A stretch of 64,000 nt of DNA from Synchiropus splendidus (GCF_027744825.2 NW_026527101.1:1-64000), one strand, 5' to 3'; shown: positions 39,458 to 53,369, counted from the stretch's first letter. A program made the numbers and translations. The notes: generated by a model from the sequence alone, not told the origin.

Positions 39458-41149
39458 TGAGATAAGGTGGGTTTCGGAACGCCAAACATAAAAGTGTTGA
39501 TAACTTTGGAAAAACACTTCAGACAGTTTAGATTTGATGTGCAACTACTAGAAAGACCCTTTCTGCTATAGTGGGAGGTTAAAATTTCATGTTCTGAAGC
39601 TTCCCTGAAAAGTTATGGCACAATGCGTAAAAACGCTTTTCAGCCTGAGATAAGGTGGGTTTCGGAACGCCAAACATAAAAGTGTTGATAACTTTGGAAA
39701 AACACTTCAGACAGTTTAGATTTGATGTGCAACTACTAGAAAGACCCTTTCTGCTATAGTGGGAGGTTAAAATTTCATGTTCTGAAGCTTCCCTGAAAAG
39801 TTATGGCACAATGCACAAAAACGCTTTTCAGCCTGAGATAAGGTGGGTTTCGGAACGCCAAACATAAAAGTGTTAATAACTTTGGAAAAACACTTCAGAC
39901 AGTTTAGATTTGATGTGCAACTACTAGAAAGACCCTTTCTGCTATAGTGGGAGGTTAAAATTTCATGTTCTGAAGCTTCCCTGAAAAGTTATGGCACAAT
40001 GCACAAAAACGCTTTTCAGCCTGAGATAAGGTGGGTTTCGGAACGCCAAACATAAAAGTGTTGATAACTTTCGAAAAACACTTCAGAGAGCTTAGATTTG
40101 ATGTGCACCTACTAGAAAGACCCTTTCTGCTATAGTGGGAGGTTAAAATTTCATGTTCTGAAGCTTCCCTGAAAAGTTATGGCACAATGCGTAAAAACGC
40201 TTTTCAGCCTGAGATAAGGTGGGTTTCGGAACGCCAAACATAAAAGTGTTGATAACTTTGGAAAAACACTTCAGACAGTTTAGATTTGATGTGCAACTAC
40301 TAGAAAGACCCTTTCTGCTATAGTGGGAGGTTAAAATTTCATGTTCTGAAGCTTTCCTGAAAAGTTATGGCACAATGCACAAAAACGCTTTTCAGCCTGA
40401 GATAAGGTGGGTTTCGGAACGCCAAACATAAAAGTGTTGATAACTTTGGAAAAACACTTCAGACAGTTTAGATTTGATGTGCAACTACTAGAAAGACCCT
40501 TTCTGCTATAGTGGGAGGTTAAAATTTCATGTTCTGAAGCTTTCCTGAAAAGTTATGGCACAATGCACAAAAACGCTTTTCAGCCTGAGATAAGGTGGGT
40601 TTCGGAACGCCAAACATAAAAGTGTTGATAACTTTTGAAAAACACTTCAGACAGCTTAGATTTGATGTGCAACTACTAGAAAGACCCTTTCTGCTATAGT
40701 GGGAGGTTAAAATTTCATGTTCTGAAGCTTCCCTGAAAAGTTATGGCACAATGCACAAAAACGCTTTTCAGCCTGAGATAAGGTGGGTTTCGGAACGCCA
40801 AACATAAAAGTGTTGATAACTTTGGAAAAACACTTCAGACAGTTTAGATTTGATGTGCAACTACTAGAAAGACCCTTTCTGCTATAGTGGGAGGTTAAAA
40901 TTTCATGTTCTGAAGCTTCCCTGAAAAGTTATGGCACAATGCACAAAAACGCTTTTCAGCCTGAGATAAGGTGGGTTTCGGAACGCCAAACATAAAAGTG
41001 TTGATAACTTTGGAAAAACACTTCAGACAGTTTAGATTTGATGTGCAACTACTAGAAAGACCCTGTCTGCTATAGTGGGAGGTTAAAATTTCATGTTCTG
41101 AAGCTTCCCTGAAAAGTTATGGCACAATGCACAAAAACGCTTTTCAGCC
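39458..41149 (+). repeat. Nine-unit linker Z-Q-E-S-P-P-R-Q-Q
   Basis: Nine full units starting with the hybrid Z unit at the deletion junction. From 39,834 the order repeats that from 29,869. The last Q unit has a private CCCTGTCTG. Confidence 0.83.
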
Positions 41150-43029
41150 TGAGATAAGGTGGGTTTCGGAACGCCAAACATAAAAGTGTTGATAACTTTC
41201 GAAAAACACTTCAGAGAGCTTAGATTTGATGTGCACCTACTAGAAAGACCCTTTCTGCTATAGTGGGAGGTTAAAATTTCATGTTCTGAAGCTTTCCTGA
41301 AAAGTTATGGCACAATGCACAAAAACGCTTTTCAGCCTGAGATAAGGTGGGTTTCGGAACGCCAAACATAAAAGTGTTGATAACTTTGGAAAAACACTTC
41401 AGACAGTTTAGATTTGATGTGCAACTACTAGAAAGACCCTTTCTGCTATAGTGGGAGGTTAAAATTTCATGTTCTGAAGCTTTCCTGAAAAGTTATGGCA
41501 CAATGCACAAAAACGCTTTTCAGCCTGAGATAAGGTGGGTTTCGGAACGCCAAACATAAAAGTGTTGATAACTTTGGAAAAACACTTCAGACAGTTTAGA
41601 TTTGATGTGCAACTACTAGAAAGACCCTTTCTGCTATAGTGGGAGGTTAAAATTTCATGTTCGGAGGCTTCCCTGAAAAGTTATGGCACAATGCGTAAAA
41701 ACGCTTTTCAGCCTGAGATAAGGTGGGTTTCGGAACGCCAAACATAAAAGTGTTGATAACTTTGGAAAAACACTTCAGACAGTTTAGATTTGATGTGCAA
41801 CTACTAGAAAGACCCTTTCTGCTATAGTGGGAGGTTAAAATTTCATGTTCTGAAGCTTCCCTGAAAAGTTATGGCACAATGCACAAAAACGCTTTTCAGC
41901 CTGAGATAAGGTGGGTTTCGGAACGCCAAACATAAAAGTGTTGATAACTTTCGAAAAACACTTCAGAGAGCTTAGATTTGATGTGCACCTACTAGAAAGA
42001 CCCTTTCTGCTATAGTGGGAGGTTAAAATTTCATGTTCTGAAGCTTCCCTGAAAAGTTATGGCACAATGCGTAAAAACGCTTTTCAGCCTGAGATAAGGT
42101 GGGTTTCGGAACGCCAAACATAAAAGTGTTGATAACTTTGGAAAAACACTTCAGACAGTTTAGATTTGATGTGCAACTACTAGAAAGACCCTTTCTGCTA
42201 TAGTGGGAGGTTAAAATTTCATGTTCTGAAGCTTTCCTGAAAAGTTATGGCACAATGCACAAAAACGCTTTTCAGCCTGAGATAAGGTGGGTTTCGGAAC
42301 GCCAAACATAAAAGTGTTGATAACTTTTGAAAAACACTTCAGACAGTTTAGATTTGATGTGCAACTACTAGAAAGACCCTTTCTGCTATAGTGGGAGGTT
42401 AAAATTTCATGTTCTGAAGCTTTCCTGAAAAGTTATGGCACAATGCACAAAAACGCTTTTCAGCCTGAGATAAGGTGGGTTTCGGAACGCCAAACATAAA
42501 AGTGTTGATAACTTTTGAAAAACACTTCAGACAGCTTAGATTTGATGTGCAACTACTAGAAAGACCCTTTCTGCTATAGTGGGAGGTTAAAATTTCATGT
42601 TCTGAAGCTTCCCTGAAAAGTTATGGCACAATGCACAAAAACGCTTTTCAGCCTGAGATAAGGTGGGTTTCGGAACGCCAAACATAAAAGTGTTGATAAC
42701 TTTGGAAAAACACTTCAGACAGTTTAGATTTGATGTGCAACTACTAGAAAGACCCTTTCTGCTATAGTGGGAGGTTAAAATTTCATGTTCTGAAGCTTCC
42801 CTGAAAAGTTATGGCACAATGCACAAAAACGCTTTTCAGCCTGAGATAAGGTGGGTTTCGGAACGCCAAACATAAAAGTGTTGATAACTTTGGAAAAACA
42901 CTTCAGACAGTTTAGATTTGATGTGCAACTACTAGAAAGACCCTTTCTGCTATAGTGGGAGGTTAAAATTTCATGTTCTGAAGCTTCCCTGAAAAGTTAT
43001 GGCACAATGCACAAAAACGCTTTTCAGCC
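41150..43029 (+). repeat. 10-unit repeat W-P-Y-Q-S-P-X-R-Q-Q
   Basis: 1,880 bp, identical in order to the 11-unit repeat at 31,185 except that the R between P and Y is missing. The Y unit has a private TTCGGAGG instead of TTCTGAGG. Confidence 0.85.
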
Positions 43030-44721
43030 TGAGATAAGGTGGGTTTCGGAACGCCAAACATAAAAGTGTTGATAACTTTCGAAAAACACTTCAGAGAGCT
43101 TAGATTTGATGTGCACCTACTAGAAAGACCCTTTCTGCTATAGTGGGAGGTTAAAATTTCATGTTCTGAAGCTTTCCTGAAAAGTTATGGCACAATGCAC
43201 AAAAACGCTTTTCAGCCTGAGATAAGGTGGGTTTCGGAACGCCAAACATAAAAGTGTTGATAACTTTTGAAAAACACTTCAGACAGTTTAGATTTGATGT
43301 GCAACTACTAGAAAGACCCTTTCTGCTATAGTGGGAGGTTAAAATTTCATGTTCTGAAGCTTTCCTGAAAAGTTATGGCACAATGCACAAAAACGCTTTT
43401 CAGCCTGAGATAAGGTGGGTTTCGGAACGCCAAACATAAAAGTGTTGATAACTTTTGAAAAACACTTCAGACAGCTTAGATTTGATGTGCAACTACTAGA
43501 AAGACCCTTTCTGCTATAGTGGGAGGTTAAAATTTCATGTTCTGAAGCTTCCCTGAAAAGTTATGGCACAATGCACAAAAACGCTTTTCAGCCTGAGATA
43601 AGGTGGGTTTCGGAACGCCAAACATAAAAGTGTTGATAACTTTGGAAAAACACTTCAGACAGTTTAGATTTGATGTGCAACTACTAGAAAGACCCTTTCT
43701 GCTATAGTGGGAGGTTAAAATTTCATGTTCTGAGGCTTCCCTGAAAAGTTATGGCACAATGCGTAAAAACGCTTTTCAGCCTGAGATAAGGTGGGTTTCG
43801 GAACGCCAAACATAAAAGTGTTGATAACTTTGGAAAAACACTTCAGACAGTTTAGATTTGATGTGCAACTACTAGAAAGACCCTTTCTGCTATAGTGGGA
43901 GGTTAAAATTTCATGTTCTGAAGCTTCCCTGAAAAGTTATGGCACAATGCACAAAAACGCTTTTCAGCCTGAGATAAGGTGGGTTTCGGAACGCCAAACA
44001 TAAAAGTGTTGATAACTTTCGAAAAACACTTCAGACAGCTTAGATTTGATGTGCACCTACTAGAAAGACCCTTTCTGCTATAGTGGGAGGTTAAAATTTC
44101 ATGTTCTGAAGCTTCCCTGAAAAGTTATGGCACAATGCGTAAAAACGCTTTTCAGCCTGAGATAAGGTGGGTTTCGGAACGCCAAACATAAAAGTGTTGA
44201 TAACTTTGGAAAAACACTTCAGACAGTTTAGATTTGATGTGCAACTACTAGAAAGACCCTTTCTGCTATAGTGGGAGGTTAAAATTTCATGTTCTGAAGC
44301 TTCCCTGAAAAGTTATGGCACAATGCACAAAAACGCTTTTCAGCCTGAGATAAGGTGGGTTTCGGAACGCCAAACATAAAAGTGTTAATAACTTTGGAAA
44401 AACACTTCAGACAGTTTAGATTTGATGTGCAACTACTAGAAAGACCCTTTCTGCTATAGTGGGAGGTTAAAATTTCATGTTCTGAAGCTTCCCTGAAAAG
44501 TTATGGCACAATGCACAAAAACGCTTTTCAGCCTGAGATAAGGTGGGTTTCGGAACGCCAAACATAAAAGTGTTGATAACTTTCGAAAAACACTTCAGAG
44601 AGCTTAGATTTGATGTGCACCTACTAGAAAGACCCTTTCTGCTATAGTGGGAGGTTAAAATTTCATGTTCTGAAGCTTCCCTGAAAAGTTATGGCACAAT
44701 GCGTAAAAACGCTTTTCAGCC
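43030..44721 (+). repeat. Nine-unit module W-X-R-Y-Q-V-Q-E-S, copy 3
   Basis: 1,692 bp, same order as copies 1 and 2, ending at the next P* unit. Confidence 0.87.
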
Positions 44722-47700
44722 TGAGATAAGTTGGGTTTCGGAACGCCAAACATAAAAGTGTTGATAACTTTGGAAAAACACTTCAGACAGTTTAGATTTG
44801 ATGTGCAACTACTAGAAAGACCCTTTCTGCTATAGTGGGAGGTTAAAATTTCATGTTCTGAAGCTTTCCTGAAAAGTTATGGCACAATGCACAAAAACGC
44901 TTTTCAGCCTGAGATAAGGTGGGTTTCGGAACGCCAAACATAAAAGTGTTGATAACTTTTGAAAAACACTTCAGACAGCTTAGATTTGATGTGCAACTAC
45001 TAGAAAGACCCTTTCTGCTATAGTGGGAGGTTAAAATTTCATGTTCTGAAGCTTCCCTGAAAAGTTATGGCACAATGCACAAAAACGCTTTTCAGCCTGA
45101 GATAAGGTGGGTTTCGGAACGCCAAACATAAAAGTGTTGATAACTTTGGAAAAACACTTCAGACAGTTTAGATTTGATGTGCAACTACTAGAAAGACCCT
45201 TTCTGCTATAGTGGGAGGTTAAAATTTCATGTTCTGAAGCTTCCCTGAAAAGTTATGGCACAATGCACAAAAACGCTTTTCAGCCTGAGATAAGGTGGGT
45301 TTCGGAACGCCAAACATAAAAGTGTTGATAACTTTCGAAAAACACTTCAGAGAGCTTAGATTTGATGTGCACCTACTAGAAAGACCCTTTCTACTATAGT
45401 GGGAGGTTAAAATTTCATGTTCTGAAGCTTCCCTGAAAAGTTATGGCACAATGCGTAAAAACGCTTTTCAGCCTGAGATAAGGTGGGTTTCGGAACGCCA
45501 AACATAAAAGTGTTGATAACTTTGGAAAAACACTTCAGACAGTTTAGATTTGATGTGCAACTACTAGAAAGACCCTTTCTGCTATAGTGGGAGGTTAAAA
45601 TTTCATGTTCTGAAGCTTTCCTGAAAAGTTATGGCACAATGCACAAAAACGCTTTTCAGCCTGAGATAAGGTGGGTTTCGGAACGCCAAACATAAAAGTG
45701 TTGATAACTTTTGAAAAACACTTCAGACAGCTTAGATGTGATGTGCAACTACTAGAAAGACCCTTTCTGCTATAGTGGGAGGTTAAAATTTCATGTTCTG
45801 AAGCTTCCCTGAAAAGTTATGGCACAATGCACAAAAACGCTTTTCAGCCTGAGATAAGGTGGGTTTCGGAACGCCAAACATAAAAGTGTTGATAACTTTG
45901 GAAAAACACTTCAGACAGTTTAGATTTGATGTGCAACTACTAGAAAGACCCTTTCTGCTATAGTGGGAGGTTAAAATTTCATGTTCTGAAGCTTCCCTGA
46001 AAAGTTATGGCACAATGCACAAAAACGCTTTTCAGCCTGAGATAAGGTGGGTTTCGGAACGCCAAACATAAAAGTGTTGATAACTTTGGAAAAACACTTC
46101 AGACAGTTTAGATTTGATGTGCAACTACTAGAAAGACCCTTTCTACTATAGTGGGAGGTTAAAATTTCATGTTCTGAAGCTTCCCTGAAAAGTTATGGCA
46201 CAATGCACAAAAACGCTTTTCAGCCTGAGATAAGGTGGGTTTCGGAACGCCAAACATAAAAGTGTTGATAACTTTCGAAAAACACTTCAGAGAGCTTAGA
46301 TTTGATGTGCACCTACTAGAAAGACCCTTTCTGCTATAGTGGGAGGTTAAAATTTCATGTTCTGAAGCTTCCCTGAAAAGTTATGGCACAATGCGTAAAA
46401 ACGCTTTTCAGCCTGAGATAAGGTGGGTTTCGGAACGCCAAACATAAAAGTGTTGATAACTTTGGAAAAACACTTCAGACAGTTTAGATTTGATGTGCAA
46501 CTACTAGAAAGACCCTTTCTGCTATAGTGGGAGGTTAAAATTTCATGTTCTGAAGCTTTCCTGAAAAGTTATGGCACAATGCACAAAAACGCTTTTCAGC
46601 CTGAGATAAGGTGGGTTTCGGAACGCCAAACATAAAAGTGTTGATAACTTTTGAAAAACACTTCAGACAGCTTAGATTTGATGTGCAACTACTAGAAAGA
46701 CCCTTTCTGCTATAGTGGGAGGTTAAAATTTCATGTTCTGAAGCTTCCCTGAAAAGTTATGGCACAATGCACAAAAACGCTTTTCAGCCTGAGATAAGGT
46801 GGGTTTCGGAACGCCAAACATAAAAGTGTTGATAACTTTCGAAAAACACTTCAGACAGCTTAGATTTGATGTGCACCTACTAGAAAGACCCTTTCTGCTA
46901 TAGTGGGAGGTTAAAATTTCATGTTCTGAAGCTTCCCTGAAAAGTTATGGCACAATGCGTAAAAACGCTTTTCAGCCTGAGATAAGGTGGGTTTCGGAAC
47001 GCCAAACATAAAAGTGTTGATAACTTTGGAAAAACACTTCAGACAGTTTAGATTTGATGTGCAACTACTAGAAAGACCCTTTCTGCTATAGTGGGAGGTT
47101 AAAATTTCATGTTCTGAAGCTTCCCTGAAAAGTTATGGCACAATGCACAAAAACGCTTTTCAGCCTGAGATAAGGTGGGTTTCGGAACGCCAAACATAAA
47201 AGTGTTAATAACTTTGGAAAAACACTTCAAACAGTTTAGATTTGATGTGCAACTACTAGAAAGACCCTTTCTGCTATAGTGGGAGGTTAAAATTTCATGT
47301 TCTGAAGCTTCCCTGAAAAGTTATGGCACAATGCACAAAAACGCTTTTCAGCCTGAGATAAGGTGGGTTTCGGAACGCCAAACATAAAAGTGTTGATAAC
47401 TTTCGAAAAACACTTCAGAGAGCTTAGATTTGATGTGCACCTACTAGAAAGACCCTTTCTGCTATAGTGGGAGGTTAAAATTTCATGTTCTGAAGCTTCC
47501 CTGAAAAGTTATGGCACAATGCGTAAAAACGCTTTTCAGCCTGAGATAAGGTGGGTTTCGGAACGCCAAACATAAAAGTGTTGATAACTTTGGAAAAACA
47601 CTTCAGACAGTTTAGATTTGATGTGCAACTACTAGAAAGACCCTTTCTGCTATAGTGGGAGGTTAAAATTTCATGTTCTGAAGCTTTCCTGAAAAGTTAT

Positions 47701-47729
47701 GGCACAATGCACAAAAACGCTTTTCAGCC
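44722..47729 (+). repeat. 16-unit head, copy 3
   Basis: Exactly 3,008 bp with all head marks: 10T, 108A at 45,392 and 46,144, 77G near 45,737, and E' in unit 14. Confidence 0.88.
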
Positions 47730-49609
47730 TGAGATAAGGTGGGTTTCGGAACGCCAAACATAAAAGTGTTGATAACTTTGGAAAAACACTTCAGACAGTT
47801 TAGATTTGATGTGCAACTACTAGAAAGACCCTTTCTGCTATAGTGGGAGGTTAAAATTTCATGTTCTGAAGCTTTCCTGAAAAGTTATGGCACAATGCAC
47901 AAAAACGCTTTTCAGCCTGAGATAAGGTGGGTTTCGGAACGCCAAACATAAAAGTGTTGATAACTTTGGAAAAACACTTCAGACAGTTTAGATTTGATGT
48001 GCAACTACTAGAAAGACCCTTTCTGCTATAGTGGGAGGTTAAAATTTCATGTTCTGAAGCTTCCCTGAAAAGTTATGGCACAATGCGTAAAAACGCTTTT
48101 CAGCCTGAGATAAGGTGGGTTTCGGAACGCCAAACATAAAAGTGTTGATAACTTTGGAAAAACACTTCAGACAGTTTAGATTTGATGTGCAACTACTAGA
48201 AAGACCCTTTCTGCTATAGTGGGAGGTTAAAATTTCATGTTCTGAAGCTTCCCTGAAAAGTTATGGCACAATGCACAAAAACGCTTTTCAGCCTGAGATA
48301 AGGTGGGTTTCGGAACGCCAAACATAAAAGTGTTGATAACTTTCGAAAAACACTTCAGAGAGCTTAGATTTGATGTGCACCTACTAGAAAGACCCTTTCT
48401 GCTATAGTGGGAGGTTAAAATTTCATGTTCTGAAGCTTCCCTGAAAAGTTATGGCACAATGCGTAAAAACGCTTTTCAGCCTGAGATAAGGTGGGTTTCG
48501 GAACGCCAAACATAAAAGTGTTGATAACTTTGGAAAAACACTTCAGACAGTTTAGATTTGATGTGCAACTACTAGAAAGACCCTTTCTGCTATAGTGGGA
48601 GGTTAAAATTTCATGTTCTGAAGCTTTCCTGAAAAGTTATGGCACAATGCACAAAAACGCTTTTCAGCCTGAGATAAGGTGGGTTTCGGAACGCCAAACA
48701 TAAAAGTGTTGATAACTTTGGAAAAACACTTCAGACAGTTTAGATTTGATGTGCAACTACTAGAAAGACCCTTTCTGCTATAGTGGGAGGTTAAAATTTC
48801 ATGTTCTGAAGCTTTCCTGAAAAGTTATGGCACAATGCACAAAAACGCTTTTCAGCCTGAGATAAGGTGGGTTTCGGAACGCCAAACATAAAAGTGTTGA
48901 TAACTTTGGAAAAACACTTCAGACAGTTTAGATTTGATGTGCAACTACTAGAAAGACCCTTTCTGCTATAGTGGGAGGTTAAAATTTCATGTTCTGAAGC
49001 TTCCCTGAAAAGTTATGGCACAATGCGTAAAAACGCTTTTCAGCCTGAGATAAGGTGGGTTTCGGAACGCCAAACATAAAAGTGTTGATAACTTTGGAAA
49101 AACACTTCAGACAGTTTAGATTTGATGTGCAACTACTAGAAAGACCCTTTCTGCTATAGTGGGAGGTTAAAATTTCATGTTCTGAAGCTTCCCTGAAAAG
49201 TTATGGCACAATGCACAAAAACGCTTTTCAGCCTGAGATAAGGTGGGTTTCGGAACGCCAAACATAAAAGTGTTAATAACTTTGGAAAAACACTTCAGAC
49301 AGTTTAGATTTGATGTGCAACTACTAGAAAGACCCTTTCTGCTATAGTGGGAGGTTAAAATTTCATGTTCTGAAGCTTCCCTGAAAAGTTATGGCACAAT
49401 GCACAAAAACGCTTTTCAGCCTGCGATAAGGTGGGTTTCGGAACGCCAAACATAAAAGTGTTGATAACTTTCGAAAAACACTTCAGAGAGCTTAGATTTG
49501 ATGTGCACCTACTAGAAAGACCCTTTCTGCTATAGTGGGAGGTTAAAATTTCATGTTCTGAAGCTTCCCTGAAAAGTTATGGCACAATGCGTAAAAACGC
49601 TTTTCAGCC
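47730..49609 (+). repeat. Ten-unit tail with a 5-unit duplication
   Basis: Tail P-Z-Q-S-P-P-Z-Q-E-S. Taken with the last units of the head, S-P-P-Z-Q occurs twice in succession (47,354-48,293 and 48,294-49,233, 940 bp each). This brings the repeat to 26 units. One unit near 49,424 reads CTGCGATAAG for CTGAGATAAG. Confidence 0.83.
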
Positions 49610-52600
49610 TGAGATAAGTTGGGTTTCGGAACGCCAAACATAAAAGTGTTGATAACTTTGGAAAAACACTTCAGACAGTTTAGATTTGATGTGCAACTAC
49701 TAGAAAGACCCTTTCTGCTATAGTGGGAGGTTAAAATTTCATGTTCTGAAGCTTTCCTGAAAAGTTATGGCACAATGCACAAAAACGCTTTTCAGCCTGA
49801 GATAAGGTGGGTTTCGGAACGCCAAACATAAAAGTGTTGATAACTTTTGAAAAACACTTCAGACAGCTTAGATTTGATGTGCAACTACTAGAAAGACCCT
49901 TTCTGCTATAGTGGGAGGTTAAAATTTCATGTTCTGAAGCTTCCCTGAAAAGTTATGGCACAATGCACAAAAACGCTTTTCAGCCTGAGATAAGGTGGGT
50001 TTCGGAACGCCAAACATAAAAGTGTTGATAACTTTGGAAAAACACTTCAGACAGTTTAGATTTGATGTGCAACTACTAGAAAGACCCTTTCTGCTATAGT
50101 GGGAGGTTAAAATTTCATGTTCTGAAGCTTCCCTGAAAAGTTATGGCACAATGCACAAAAACGCTTTTCAGCCTGAGATAAGGTGGGTTTCGGAACGCCA
50201 AACATAAAAGTGTTGATAACTTTCGAAAAACACTTCAGAGAGCTTAGATTTGATGTGCACCTACTAGAAAGACCCTTTCTACTATAGTGGGAGGTTAAAA
50301 TTTCATGTTCTGAAGCTTCCCTGAAAAGTTATGGCACAATGCGTAAAAACGCTTTTCAGCCTGAGATAAGGTGGGTTTCGGAACGCCAAACATAAAAGTG
50401 TTGATAACTTTGGAAAAACACTTCAGACAGTTTAGATTTGATGTGCAACTACTAGAAAGACCCTTTCTGCTATAGTGGGAGGTTAAAATTTCATGTTCTG
50501 AAGCTTTCCTGAAAAGTTATGGCACAATGCACAAAAACGCTTTTCAGCCTGAGATAAGGTGGGTTTCGGAACGCCAAACATAAAAGTGTTGATAACTTTT
50601 GAAAAACACTTCAGACAGCTTAGATGTGATGTGCAACTACTAGAAAGACCCTTTCTGCTATAGTGGGAGGTTAAAATTTCATGTTCTGAAGCTTCCCTGA
50701 AAAGTTATGGCACAATGCACAAAAACGCTTTTCAGCCTGAGATAAGGTGGGTTTCGGAACGCCAAACATAAAAGTGTTGATAACTTTGGAAAAACACTTC
50801 AGACAGTTTAGATTTGATGTGCAACTACTAGAAAGACCCTTTCTGCTATAGTGGGAGGTTAAAATTTCATGTTCTGAAGCTTCCCTGAAAAGTTATGGCA
50901 CAATGCACAAAAACGCTTTTCAGCCTGAGATAAGGTGGGTTTCGGAACGCCAAACATAAAAGTGTTGATAACTTTGGAAAAACACTTCAGACAGTTTAGA
51001 TTTGATGTGCAACTACTAGAAAGACCCTTTCTACTATAGTGGGAGGTTAAAATTTCATGTTCTGAAGCTTCCCTGAAAAGTTATGGCACAATGCACAAAA
51101 ACGCTTTTCAGCCTGAGATAAGGTGGGTTTCGGAACGCCAAACATAAAAGTGTTGATAACTTTCGAAAAACACTTCAGAGAGCTTAGATTTGATGTGCAC
51201 CTACTAGAAAGACCCTTTCTGCTATAGTGGGAGGTTAAAATTTCATGTTCTGAAGCTTCCCTGAAAAGTTATGGCACAATGCGTAAAAACGCTTTTCAGC
51301 CTGAGATAAGGTGGGTTTCGGAACGCCAAACATAAAAGTGTTGATAACTTTGGAAAAACACTTCAGACAGTTTAGATTTGATGTGCAACTACTAGAAAGA
51401 CCCTTTCTGCTATAGTGGGAGGTTAAAATTTCATGTTCTGAAGCTTTCCTGAAAAGTTATGGCACAATGCACAAAAACGCTTTTCAGCCTGAGATAAGGT
51501 GGGTTTCGGAACGCCAAACATAAAAGTGTTGATAACTTTTGAAAAACACTTCAGACAGCTTAGATTTGATGTGCAACTACTAGAAAGACCCTTTCTGCTA
51601 TAGTGGGAGGTTAAAATTTCATGTTCTGAAGCTTCCCTGAAAAGTTATGGCACAATGCACAAAAACGCTTTTCAGCCTGAGATAAGGTGGGTTTCGGAAC
51701 GCCAAACATAAAAGTGTTGATAACTTTCGAAAAACACTTCAGACAGCTTAGATTTGATGTGCACCTACTAGAAAGACCCTTTCTGCTATAGTGGGAGGTT
51801 AAAATTTCATGTTCTGAAGCTTCCCTGAAAAGTTATGGCACAATGCGTAAAAACGCTTTTCAGCCTGAGATAAGGTGGGTTTCGGAACGCCAAACATAAA
51901 AGTGTTGATAACTTTGGAAAAACACTTCAGACAGTTTAGATTTGATGTGCAACTACTAGAAAGACCCTTTCTGCTATAGTGGGAGGTTAAAATTTCATGT
52001 TCTGAAGCTTCCCTGAAAAGTTATGGCACAATGCACAAAAACGCTTTTCAGCCTGAGATAAGGTGGGTTTCGGAACGCCAAACATAAAAGTGTTAATAAC
52101 TTTGGAAAAACACTTCAAACAGTTTAGATTTGATGTGCAACTACTAGAAAGACCCTTTCTGCTATAGTGGGAGGTTAAAATTTCATGTTCTGAAGCTTCC
52201 CTGAAAAGTTATGGCACAATGCACAAAAACGCTTTTCAGCCTGAGATAAGGTGGGTTTCGGAACGCCAAACATAAAAGTGTTGATAACTTTCGAAAAACA
52301 CTTCAGAGAGCTTAGATTTGATGTGCACCTACTAGAAAGACCCTTTCTGCTATAGTGGGAGGTTAAAATTTCATGTTCTGAAGCTTCCCTGAAAAGTTAT
52401 GGCACAATGCGTAAAAACGCTTTTCAGCCTGAGATAAGGTGGGTTTCGGAACGCCAAACATAAAAGTGTTGATAACTTTGGAAAAACACTTCAGACAGTT
52501 TAGATTTGATGTGCAACTACTAGAAAGACCCTTTCTGCTATAGTGGGAGGTTAAAATTTCATGTTCTGAAGCTTTCCTGAAAAGTTATGGCACAATGCAC

Positions 52601-52617
52601 AAAAACGCTTTTCAGCC
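49610..52617 (+). repeat. 16-unit head, copy 4
   Basis: Exactly 3,008 bp, all marks present including E'. Marked units are at 50,281 and 51,033 (108A) and near 50,625 (77G). Confidence 0.88.
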
Positions 52618-53369
52618 TGAGATAAGGTGGGTTTCGGAACGCCAAACATAAAAGTGTTGATAACTTTCGAAAAACACTTCAGACAGCTTAGATTTGATGT
52701 GCACCTACTAGAAAGACCCTTTCTGCTATAGTGGGAGGTTAAAATTTCATGTTCTGAAGCTTCCCTGAAAAGTTATGGCACAATGCGTAAAAACGCTTTT
52801 CAGCCTGAGATAAGGTGGGTTTCGGAACGCCAAACATAAAAGTGTTGATAACTTTGGAAAAACACTTCAGACAGTTTAGATTTGATGTGCAACTACTAGA
52901 AAGACCCTTTCTGCTATAGTGGGAGGTTAAAATTTCATGTTCTGAAGCTTCCCTGAAAAGTTATGGCACAATGCACAAAAACGCTTTTCAGCCTGAGATA
53001 AGGTGGGTTTCGGAACGCCAAACATAAAAGTGTTAATAACTTTGGAAAAACACTTCAGACAGTTTAGATTTGATGTGCAACTACTAGAAAGACCCTTTCT
53101 GCTATAGTGGGAGGTTAAAATTTCATGTTCTGAAGCTTCGCTGAAAAGTTATGGCACAATGCACAAAAACGCTTTTCAGCCTGAGATAAGGTGGGTTTCG
53201 GAACGCCAAACATAAAAGTGTTGATAACTTTCGAAAAACACTTCAGAGAGCTTAGATTTGATGTGCACCTACTAGAAAGACCCTTTCTGCTATAGTGGGA
53301 GGTTAAAATTTCATGTTCTGAAGCTTCCCTGAAAAGTTATGGCACAATGCGTAAAAACGCTTTTCAGCC
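52618..53369 (+). repeat. Four-unit tail V-Q-E-S
   Basis: Gives a 20-unit, 3,760-bp repeat with copy 4. It has the same length as the tail after copy 2 but a different composition (V-Q-E-S against P-Z-E-S). A private GCTTCGCTG occurs in the E unit. Confidence 0.84.
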
